The notes beneath the pieces are model-generated. The model saw only the letters and a program-made list of their open reading frames with translations. It was not told where the DNA came from and ran no database searches. Positions 25,769 to 35,657 of a stretch of 64,000 nucleotides of DNA are shown one piece after another. The DNA is from Dryobates pubescens (taxonomy: Eukaryota; Chordata; Aves; Piciformes; Picidae): assembly GCF_014839835.1 (NCBI RefSeq), contig NC_071627.1:17912001-17976000 (forward strand). Reading direction: 5' to 3'. Position numbers and translations under genes: made by a program. The number at the start of each line of letters is the position of its first letter. The stretch's first letter is position 1.

Positions 25769-28417
25769 CAGGAGACTCCAATTGGAAAAATTCTTATTTG
25801 ATCCACACAAAGATTTAGAAATATAAATACCAAGTGGCACTTTGATCCAAACGGTCTTCATTCAAATAGTCATTAGCTACTGGAGGACCAACTCAGAGTT
25901 GAACAAAGTGCAAGTCCTGCGTTCAGATAAACGTGCTTTAATCTACAAAGTAGCACACATAGTAGAACTGGAGAAAGGCACCTGAATGTACAAAATAATG
26001 ATAGGGTATGTGGATACAAATTGTACTCATGTCAGTCTTGGGATGACTTTTTGAGTCTAAATGCATGGGATTTATTAAACATGAAATCAGCTGAGGCATG
26101 TTAGCAGAAATAATGTCTAAAAGAGCTGTCAAGTTTCTAAATAGCTGGTTTTGCTAATAAGCCAAGATAACTTTAGCCTCAGTGTAACCTTGTGGGGAAA
26201 ATCAAGGGTTCCTGGAAATCAAACAACAGCTATGAACTCTCATAAAGATCAGTGAAGCAAACTGGTTAAATTGATATTATCATGTTGGGCAGTCCACGGG
26301 GAAAATGGCAGTAGTGAGTACAAAAATGCAGAGCAAAGAGCAGCAGCATAAAAAACTGTGACTTTGCTGCTAAAAACCCCAAACATCTCCAAGGAGCTGA
26401 AGTTCATTCTTGAATGATAAAGATCCACCAGCAGGGAGAAAGATCAGTGAAAGAAATTATTTCTAGTCCCCAAACACTGGCAATAAGAGGCCTGAATATT
26501 AAGTGTGGTTGGGGTTTGTGAATTTGGTTTTTGTTTGGTTTGGTTTTCTGGGGGGATGTAGGTTACAGGTATATCTGCAGGTGGACCTTAGAGTCCAGGG
26601 GATTCAGTAGGAATTATTTTAAAAGCACATCAGTGCCCTGGTGAATGTTGGCTTTTGAACTATTTCCAACAGCAACCTGTGCATGGAAGCATCCCTGGGT
26701 ATCAGATAACTGGTGAAGTATGTGCAGAAGTCTGCACACTGACAGGGAAAAAGGAAAAATTAAAAAGGCCAAACAGAAACATCATGTATTAAAGGTTGAA
26801 TCTGAATGCCTTGTTTCAGGCAGCTAAGTAAGGCAGTGGCAGATCTGGATACAACGGGTGATGCAAGGAGGATACAAATGGGGAAAAAATGGGCAATGCT
26901 TCTGGTTCCTGGGATCCAGAGCTTGTGCACTGGTGGCAGATGTTCACTAGGGAGGACCAGGCACCACTGCTCCTCTGGCATCTCCTGTTCCTGGTTCATT
27001 GATGCTGGACTGTTAGAGCACAGTCCCAGTCCCAACCAGGAAAGCCTACCTCCATCCCCAACCACACTGGAGGAAGCCTGAAAAAAGGAGTTCTGTTCTG
27101 TGAGAGAACAGGCAGCAGCCTCATCTCTGCAGGAGTAGGGCAAACCATCATCTGGATGTTTGTAAGGGGAAAAGAGCAGTGTTCCCTCCTGCTCATGCAG
27201 GCTCTGTTCAGACTCCATTCCCCTTCTCCTCTCTACACTTGCAGCACAAACCCAGAGCAAAGCTGGTTGGTTTCAGCCTATAGCCCCCAGATTTTACAAC
27301 AAAATCTCTCTCTTCAGAGAGGAAGACGGGGGGGGGGGGTAAGTCACACCTGTGTCCAGGGATCCAAGCAGAAGCTGTCATCTAAACAGTCCCCAGCCTC
27401 CTGCAACACAGGAGCCATGGGTAATTTACACTTGGTGCAATGCTGCCAACAACCCTGTTATTTAATTGGCAGAGCTTATGCAGTGACTGTTTATGGGCTT
27501 TTCCAGTTCCACTCAGTAACTCCCACAGGACCAGAGAAAGCAAAGTTTTCCACAATGAACTCTTGGAGCAACCCTTCCTCTCACAGCTTGATCTGCTCCA
27601 TCAAAACCAAAGTCCATTACTGGATCTTAAATTGCCCTAGAAATTGTGCGAGCAGGAAAGCCCCAATGTCTCCCCTTCTCTTTCTGGGATTTCTATCTGC
27701 CACAGATACAGGGTAGGAGAGGGATTACTGCCCTGCCACCACTTTTCACTCCGGGGTGGGTAGAGAGCCAAACTGCAGAGGATGATGAGAATAAATTAGA
27801 ACTGAGAGGAGAGCTCTAAGGAAAGAAAAAAGCTTCCTCTGACTGCCTCATCCCTGCGGCATGGCAGAAGAGTGCCAGGAAATCCACAGCAAACCAACAA
27901 GACCCCTTCTTTAGAACTTAACCTAAACCAAAAGATACAAAATATCTCGATTTCTGAACATTTCACTGACAAACATAGAAGCTCAGTGTACTGCTGAATC
28001 TTATGCTCTCAGCCATGGACGTAAAAACCCTACACAACTAATTGCAGAGGACTTACTATACGAAGTAACACATCAACTAGTCAGTCAACACAAAATGCAG
28101 ACTGGGCCACTGCCTTTCAATTTATGCTTTATTTGCATATGCTTTTACTTTATTTTATTTTAATACTGTACAAATTGCATTTTTTCCTTTCACTTCACAG
28201 TGGACAGACATTTTAGGCCCTCAGAGAAACTGAAGGTGCATATATGAATCAGAAGAAAAATCACAGGAAAAAAAAATGACAGCACTTCCAATGTTAAAGA
28301 TGGCTTTGATATATTAATCAGTATCTCAGAAATTAAATAAAGCCAGTGATACAGGATGATTCATTAGAATGCAATTAATCTGAGAAATAATTAATTCTGA
28401 GTGGATGGATAAAAAGA

Positions 28418-28448
<31 letters not shown>

Positions 28449-30074
28449 CAGCAAAACTCTTCACAGATGACTGTGACAGTGATTTCTAGCAACAGTGGAT
28501 GAGGCTGCAGATAATACAATTTTCTTAGCAGATGGCTTGGTAGGTGGCACTCTCCTCTCCTAAGCCAGTGTTACAGATTTACTCCTGAGCTTCATGCCAG
28601 CATGAAGTGGGTCCTTCTCAATATTCCACCCCAACCCCTGATTGATGAGTGAAGAAGAACTGGAGAATTTACCAGCAGGTTTTTGTGGTTTTCTGGTGCA
28701 GGACATGTGGCAATGAAGAGTGTGCTTGGTACTTACAGAAGCCCATTTCCCCCAAAAGGTTAGCAGAGGGTGAGTGACAATTTGCACTACAGTTGCTTAT
28801 TAAGTCCACATTCTTGCATTTCCACTGAGGTCAGGCCCCACAGCCCTTTCATCCACACACTACAAATCCTTGAATTAAAGATAATTAAACTGATACTTAC
28901 AACAAAACAAAACAAGCTGACACTGCACAGAGCATCACCAGCATACCTCTTGCTGGCAGTGAAGACCAACAGAAGCATTTTGTTTCTGCACCACAGAGAA
29001 CCACAGGAGCGGGTAGCTCTGCTGGTGAAACCCAGTCAGGGCTCTCTGCAAAGGGAGCAGCACTGTGGTGCTCACACAGGAGCACAACAGGTCCAGCTGT
29101 GGCAGACAGGGTCAACCAGCAGTCCAGTAATGACTAGACTACTCCAAATGTCACAGTCTTGGAGATACACTATCTCAGGCAGCTTTTTCCCCTTTGGCAG
29201 CTTCCCCAACAACCCTGCTGCCATTGCGATCTTGCAGCTGTACCAACCCAGGGTCTCACCTTCAGGTTTTGGAATTAAATTGTTCTTGGAGGCAAGATGT
29301 TAGCTGTGAAAGTCCTCACCAAATCACACAGTCTGGACTTGATGGCAGTCAGAAATGCTCCACCAAGTTAAATAAAGCACTAGAACAACATTCCAAACAA
29401 GAATCCACATCAAGGTCTAAACTTTGGACTGCCTCCCTCCTCCTGCCATGATTTTCATTTGAATCTTTTTAAATCTCAGTGATCTGACTGGGCTACTTCA
29501 AACTATGACACAATCCCAAATCCACTTTCACCCTAGCTCCTCTGGATCTGCTTTCTTGCTCCAGCCTCCGTGTCCATTTCATCACATCAGGCAGGACTGT
29601 TTCATCTAAGCAACATAGGAATCATCTCCCTCTTTGCAGCCTGCCTCAATGCCCTTGACTTTTCCTTGCCCTGTGTTGTAAAGAGTTGTTGCTGTGACAG
29701 TCTCTGACAGTACTTTCCCAGGCTGGAAATGTTCCCTGGGGTTCATTATCCGTTTATCAAAATCTGTCTCAAGGTCAGGAGCCTTGCAAGTCCACAACTC
29801 ATCCTGGTGCATCCCTGCCTTCCACCCTCCCACAAAGCTCAGCTGCCCAGGACTGACCTTTGTGCACCTTGGGGATCAGCTCAACCAACATAGACACTCA
29901 GTCTCTCTTCCTCAGTCCATCAAACCAGTCCTCTCCATTTAGAAGAACTTAAATTTCAGGGTGTCTTCTAGGTACAAGCTAAATTTGGGGAAAGGCTATG
30001 TTATCTGATCCTATCTACTTTCTGGTTTCACTTTTTTTCCTCCACATTTTACAGTGGTTGATTTTTTTCCTGTG
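25769..30074. other. intergenic, no gene seen
   Basis: About 4.3 kb between an old CR1 and the 21-bp array. It holds a G12 run at 27,328-27,339 and a (TA)13 tract at 28,419-28,444. Between 28,130 and 28,410 there is an octamer motif ATTTGCAT (28,131-28,138) and several homeodomain-type TAAT cores. Open frames of up to 186 codons (27,156-27,716; 28,770-29,303) show no domain, composition or splice signal supporting a gene. Confidence 0.5.
28419..28444. repeat. (TA)13 microsatellite
   Basis: Thirteen uninterrupted TA units, likely polymorphic in length. Confidence 0.95.
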
Positions 30075-30743
30075 CTTTTCTCAGCACTACTTCCTAAGAA
30101 CTTCCCCCAGGTCTTTAGGTATTGCAGGATATACAATTCAACTAGGATTTTTCCATTGCTTTCTTGCATTTTTCTACATCTTCTTAGGGATTTCACATGC
30201 CTTTCTAGGATTTTCCTAGTGATATCTGGGAATGTCCCCTCCAGCTCTCAGAAATTCCATCACTCTTCCTAGGATAGCTGCCCAGTGCTTTCCAAGCATT
30301 TCTTTCACCTCACTAGGAACTTACATTTGCTTTCCAGGAATGTCCAACTGCTTTCAACAAATGTCTAATGCCTTTCTAGAAGTTTCCCTGATGGTTTCTA
30401 GTAATTGTATACTATTTATAAGAACTGCCCTCTGCTTTCCAGGCATTCCCTTCTGCTCTTTAGAAGTTTCCCACATCTTTCTAGGAACTGTGCATTTCTT
30501 CCTAGAATTCCACTGTTGCTTTACAGCAATTCCTCCTGGCCTCATAAGAATTTCCCTACAGCTTTCTAGGAATTCTATTCCACTTTCTAGGAATTTCCCA
30601 CCATTTTCCAGGCGTTTCCTGTAGCTTTCTTGTGGTTTCACATCATTTTCTAAACATTTTCCATACTTTCCTAGGAATTTCCTGCTGCTATGAATCTCTT
30701 GGTGCTCTCTAGACATTTCTATCAGCTTTCCAGGTATATCTAT
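30075..30743. repeat. degenerate 21-bp tandem array, about 30 copies
   Basis: About 670 bp made of diverged units spaced 20-22 bp (mostly exactly 21) around TTTCTAGGAATTTCCCA followed by a short variable CAC/CTG segment. The clearest units lie at 30,370-30,690, where TTTCTA, TTTCCA, TTTACA or TTCCTA recurs every 21 bp. Because 21 is a multiple of three, the minus-strand frame at 30,354-30,746 translates as a 7-residue repeat (KFLESGI, EFLESCR, KRLENGG and similar), and the plus-strand frame at 30,232-30,624 does the same (FPGMSNC, FLEVSLM, LSRNSIP). Divergence between units is high, so the array is old. I know no named family with this unit. Confidence 0.85.
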
Positions 30744-30930
30744 CATTCTGTGATGTGGCCTTGAGTGTTGTTCCGTGTTGTTTGTGCTGTTGCATGCTAT
30801 CTCATGCTGTGGTATGTTGCATGCTATTCCAAGTCACCCTGTGGTGTTTTGCCGTATGCTGTGCTGTCACATTTTGTTCTCACCTGTTTGCTTGTGCAGC
30901 TGCATTCCTTCCCATGTTGTGGTGGCACAC
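30744..30930. repeat. low-complexity TGTTG/ATGCTG-rich segment
   Basis: Directly after the 21-bp array, a GT- and TG-rich stretch repeats TGTTGCATGCTAT, CATGCTGTGG and similar words irregularly, with no fixed period. It may be a second decayed tandem array. Two overlapping Cys/Leu-rich frames here reflect the repeat. Confidence 0.5.
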
Positions 30931-32775
30931 TCGTGAGTCATCTTCCACTCCTTGGTGCTGTCAGAGATTATCTAATGCCATCCTTTGTGGCTGCAGGCAT
31001 ATAAACATTTGAGAGTGCGTATTTTTAATTGCTATTTTCAAAAGCCATTGAAAAGACTTGGGAGATAAAATTGTTAGGAGTTAGTGATATCTGCTTTCCA
31101 GAAGATGATGAAAAAGTTTGCGAGATCCTGTGGCTGTTCCCTCTGCCCCATCGGATGGTGCTGTGCCTCCTCTTGCCCCTCTACTACATCCACTGCTGCA
31201 TATTGACATCCCAGATCAGTCTGCCTAGTCATGTCTCGTTGCCAAGAGCAGCTGGCACAGATGCTTCAGGGCATGAACAATCCCACAAGAGACATTTATA
31301 AAATAGCCACATCATAGAGGAAATGGCTCCCTAATCCCCTTGAAAGCCTGGTTTATCCCTTTAAATGTAACTTTATGTTGCTTCTAAATGCAGATTGGCT
31401 TTTTCTGTTCATTCTCTTCCAGTCTTATTTGATATCACTATGCATCTAGATAAATAGGAAATTTGGATATGCATCAGTTGAGCTTGGCACAATATAGCAT
31501 GAGTAATCTAAAATTGGGTTCAAATATTGCAGAGGGAGCCAAAACCTTTAGTTCATTTGTAAGTAATCCTCTATCATCTTATATAAGTGTCAGGTTACAA
31601 TTTCTATTGCCAAAAAGTGTAGTGTTACTTGTCTGTTGGACCCAGTTTCCCTAGATAATAGTTTATTCATTATCAGACTGTGAAAACAGGGTGGTGGCTT
31701 TTGATACACCAACACAGACTCACAGAAATCCCCAGCTCATTTACAGAAACAATCTTTGAACTTCTGAGCACTCCTCAGACTGAACTGACGTCCCTTCCAG
31801 TCTGGGGTTTGGACAAAATCAGCATACAGTAAGCCAATACACCATAGGAAATGCTGCATGTGCATTGTTCACCTCTCACAGTATTCTGTTCCTCACAGCA
31901 AAACCCAGCTCAAAGCTTTCACAGGCACCTCCCACCAAGTGCTAATGAATAGTTCCCAGAAATATTGCAGGTTTCTCCTGGCAAACCCCTGATAATAGCC
32001 AGCTTGGTGCCAAGGCCAGTTCCTAACACCAGCTTCCAGAGCCAGCAGCTGAATACATTGCAGTTCCTTGCACTGAACCTTCAGGGCCGTCACCACACAT
32101 CATTTCCCACCTGCTCCAGAACTACTCTTCTCATGGAGCAGAAATGCCTTGACACGTCCCACGCATGCTTTTACTCTCGTTGACTTCAGTTTGTGAGCCA
32201 GGGTTGTGGGAAACCCGGTCCTGCAGTGCCACTTACTGGACATTTATGTTAACAAAAGGAATGTGAAGCAGCTCTTCATTTTCCCCGGTTGATTCCCAGT
32301 GCCAATTTGAAATGGTATAAAAAAAAATCACCACACCACCCCAACATAAAAAGCATTAATGCCCAATGTAAATATTATGAATACAGAAAAGCTTGAGGAA
32401 AGCAAATACAATAAAGCTCATTGCTTAGATAAGGCAGTAATTGTAGAGGAACAGAAATCCTCCTTTTCCATAGAGAAGAATTTGCCCTGTAATAGTCCGG
32501 GAATTCTTCCAGGTAGAAACAAGCAGATGGTAAAATTAATCCCTCGTTCAACAAAAGCACAGGACTCAATGTGCATCTGGAGGTTTGCAGGAGTCTAATA
32601 TATTCCTTGGGAAATAAGGCAACTGAAAGGAATGCTTCAACTGGAGCTCTACGGCTAGATAAATCCAGGAGTAGTCTCTAGGCACACACTTTCTGTATGT
32701 ACCATTAGTACTTGCACTGTATTTTAACCAGCAAGATACTACACTCTGCATGAACCTGTAAGAAAACAAACACAT
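30931..32775. other. intergenic, no gene seen
   Basis: Mixed-composition DNA with short open frames only. I recognise no repeat family, RNA gene or exon here. Confidence 0.5.
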
Positions 32776-32840
32776 GATAGGATAGGATAGGATAGGATAG
32801 GATAGGATAGGATAGGATAGGATAGGATAGGATAGGATAG
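32776..32840. repeat. (GATAG)13 pentanucleotide microsatellite at a CR1 3' end
   Basis: Thirteen perfect copies of GATAG (65 bp). They abut the 3' end of the minus-strand CR1 at 32,841, so in CR1 orientation the element ends ...CCAACCTGG followed by CTATC units. Related copies in this window end in TTTATTCTATT, so the pentamer probably grew from the element's own terminal repeat. Confidence 0.95.
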
Positions 32841-33331
32841 ACCAGGTTGGAAGAGACCTTAGAGATCATTGTGTCCAACCCATCATCCAACACCATCTAA
32901 TCAACTAAACCATGGCACCAAGCACCCCATCAAGTCTCCTCCTGAACACCTCCAATGATGGTGACTCCACCACCTCCGTGGGCAGCCTATTCCAATGGGC
33001 AATCACTCTCTCTGTGAAGAATTTCTTCCTAACATCCAATCTAAACCTCCCCTGGCACAGCTTGAGACTGTGTCCTCTTGTTCTGGTGCTGGTTGCCTGG
33101 GAGAAGAGACTAGCCCCCACCTGGCTACAACCTCCCTTCAGGTAGTTGTAGACAGCAATAAGGTCTCCCCTGAGCCTCCTCTTCTCCAGGCTAAGCAACC
33201 CCAGCTCCCTCAGCCTCTCCTCATAGGCCTCGTGTTCCAAACCCCTCCCCAGCTTTGTTGTCCTTCTCTGGACATGTTCCAGTAAGTCAACATCTTTCCT
33301 AAACTGAGGGGCCCAGAACTGGACACAGCTT
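32841..33331 (-). mobile_element. CR1 LINE, 3' fragment, young-looking subfamily
   Basis: A minus-strand CR1 truncated at the ORF2 position reading [20 protein letters not shown]. The frame stays open to the ORF2 stop (32,905) through [40 protein letters not shown] and [20 protein letters not shown]. An intact C-terminal frame and close agreement with the 43,565-44,084 copy suggest recent activity of this subfamily. Lacking the 5' end and most of the RT, it cannot move. The upstream part of the 198-codon frame (33,331-33,501) is unrelated flank. Confidence 0.93.
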
Positions 33332-34779
33332 ACAAATGAGGCACTGACCAAGCTACACAGATTGACAGCATGGACTGCCCATGTATGAGCATTCTGGGGG
33401 AACCAGAGCTTTTGCAGAACAAATCTGTATTCAGTGATGGATCTGTCAGTGCTTGTGGAGACTGGGATCCCCCTGTTACAACTAAAAAGCACTAAAGACA
33501 CTAGCAGTACAGTACAGAAATTGTGAATAAATTTTGTTGTGCAAGAAAAATGCAGTGCAAGACATCAGTGCCAGTTTTGACTCTTTCACTATGAAGTCCT
33601 ACCTGATGTATTTGCACCTATAACTGTCATATATATACAGCTGTATGACCTAAGTTGTAGTGCCACAGGGGAAAGAGATAGGTAGACATCTGGGATTTGA
33701 TGTGTCTGTGTCAGAATTAAAGTTGAATCTTAACTTTTCATTGAAAATCATAATCTGAGTAGGCTAGTTAAAAGCTGAAAACAAATTCCAGCCTACATGA
33801 TTTATTTTCTTCAATCCTGTTTTCTTTCACAGAAGTTTTAATAGCAAGTATTTCACCAGTAAGTGTATCTCATAAACATTTAATACTTGAGAAGAGTTCT
33901 GGGGTTTTTTCATACAAAATTGCCTTTTAGCATCCTGCAACAAGCCGTGACAGGGAGGTCAGAGCTTGCCAGCCCTATATTCAAAATGTTTAAGTGTGGG
34001 ACTGCTCTGTATGCACTGCTGCCACCCCTTCAGGGATGAGCAGCATTGTTACAAAGGGAATTTTAGCAGACTTTAGAGGAGTTGGGATGGGTTATAGTCA
34101 ATAATTGCAATCAGCCTCTCTGGGTTGGCATGTTATTCTGGTGCACTACAGCGGTACAGTAACACTGATTGCAGGCTGTAAATGGGACATGGTATAACTG
34201 TATCTGAAAATATTTTCCCCCATTCCCAGAAGACACAGCAGCAGTTATGGGGCAAGTCTAGCTTATGTGTTGCTAACTCGTAACACTATCAGCCTTAAGC
34301 ACTGATGAAACCATTATTAGGAATTCCCTTTGTGCATTGGTCACCATGTCCACCATGAAGCTGGGCTGGAGAAAGGATAGAAACAGTGTGACTGAGTACC
34401 CTTACTATTTTTATTAAATCACAATTGTTTTCAAATCTAACCTCAAACAAAGAAGCTACTGGATGCTGTAAAAATAAACTGTGATCATAATTACTAGAAG
34501 GAAACAAATGCTCCAAAACCCATTCTTTGCCTTCCAGTAAAATCAAGGATCCAGGTTCAACGTTTTTAAGGCACCATACACAAGTTCTCATCAGCTGGAA
34601 TGAATTTCATAGGAATGCATTGCTGTGTTATATTTTATTCTCGTTTTAGGATTAAGACCTAAGAGTAAATTGGTTTTGTAAGAGTTCTTTCACTGTTTTC
34701 CTACATTTTCCCCGCCACTGTTTTTCTTCAATCCGTATTAAAGCAGGAGTAATGAGAAGGAAAAAGCAGCAGACATCCA
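33332..34779. other. SFXN1 5' flank, no gene seen
   Basis: AT-rich intergenic DNA between a CR1 and the SFXN1 CpG island. No repeat or exon was recognised. Confidence 0.5.
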
Positions 34780-35480
34780 GCCTCGCTGTCCCAGCTGTAG
34801 GCCATTGGCTATCTTGCTCCTGACTCTGCTCTCGCCGTTGGCTGGATCCGTCTGTCCCCAGCTCGACCATCACGACCCTTTCAGTAACTCCAACAGTAAT
34901 TCCGGGCCTGAGCTGCCTCCACAACCTGAAGGGCGCCCGTCGAAGGCACCGCCGCTCCCGGGTCCGCCCTGCCCCGCCAGCCGCGGCTCCGGGGGACCAC
35001 CAGCTCAGCCCGGGGGCCGTCAGGCAGAAGGTGGGGGAGGCGGAGCGGGCGCACACAGCTCGACTCCAGCGACCTCACCGCCCAGTGTCTGTCTGCCTGC
35101 CTGTCTGCCCGCCCGTTCGGGCCGCCCGGCCCTGCCCCGCCGGGGCGGAGCGAAACGAAGCGGGGCGGCCCGATCGCCTTCCCCGGCCCCTCGCCCGCCG
35201 CGCCGAGCGAGCCTCTTCCGGGCAGCGGGGCGAGGGGCAGCGCGGAGCGGGCAGCCACGGTGAGTACCGGGGCTGGGACCGGGACCGGCGAGCGGTGTCC
35301 CCCGCGGCCCGGTGTCTCTGTGGGTCTGGGCCTCGGGATGGGGTGCAGATGGAAGAGCCAGCGCCGGGTCATCCTAGTGCCGCACCGGTGCTCTCCACGG
35401 GGGCCCAGCCCTGTGTGTCACCTTCGTCCCCGTCGCAGGGGCTGAGCCCCGCATGTCACCCCCATATGCTCTCCACAGGG
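34780..35480 (+). promoter_or_regulatory. SFXN1: SFXN1 CpG-island promoter and non-coding exon 1
   Basis: A sharply bounded GC-rich, CpG-rich block. Sp1-type GGGGCGG boxes lie at 35,142-35,148 and 35,162-35,168, and an ETS/GABPA-type CTTCCGG at 35,215-35,221. That is the kind of promoter common in housekeeping and nuclear-encoded mitochondrial genes; no TATA box is obvious. Exon 1 ends at 35,259 with a strong donor (CACG|GTGAGT), which matches the non-coding first exon of mammalian SFXN1. The transcription start was not located; it is probably within 35,050-35,220. Confidence 0.8.
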
Positions 35481-35657
35481 GACCAGACCCATGTGGCACC
35501 CCGATCCCTGCGGAGGCCCTAATCCGCTTGTCACCCGTGTCCTCTCCACAGGGCCCAGACCCACGTGTCACTCCTGTCTCCTGCATAGGGACCTAGACCA
35601 GCTTGTCGCGGCTGTTCCCTCCCCAGCTGGGTCCCAGCCCCTTGTGTCACCCTGTGG
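35391..35657. repeat. degenerate 34-40-bp minisatellite in SFXN1 intron 1
   Basis: About seven tandem units of 34-40 bp start near 35,391, 35,431, 35,469, 35,508, 35,542, 35,580 and 35,617. Shared words are CTCTCCACAGGG, a CCAGACCC/CCAGCCC block, and a TGTGTCACC or TTGTCACCC end. Units 1, 3 and 5 (all CTCTCCAC) resemble one another more than units 2, 4 and 6, which suggests growth by a roughly 75-bp dimer. It begins inside the CpG island, 130 bp into intron 1. Confidence 0.75.

Noticed and set aside
27156-27716. 186-codon plus-strand open frame, with another of 166 codons on the minus strand overlapping it
   Set aside because: Low resemblance to any protein, overlapping frames on both strands, and no exon signals. 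Treated as chance.
30232-30746. Heptad-repeat 'proteins' of 130 residues on each strand
   Set aside because: Both follow from a 21-bp DNA period. No start context, splice sites or known family supports translation, so they are reported as a repeat.
34805-35522. Open frames of 130-165 codons on both strands around the SFXN1 promoter
   Set aside because: Same CpG-island effect. SFXN1 translation starts in exon 2 at 44,930, where the conserved protein begins.
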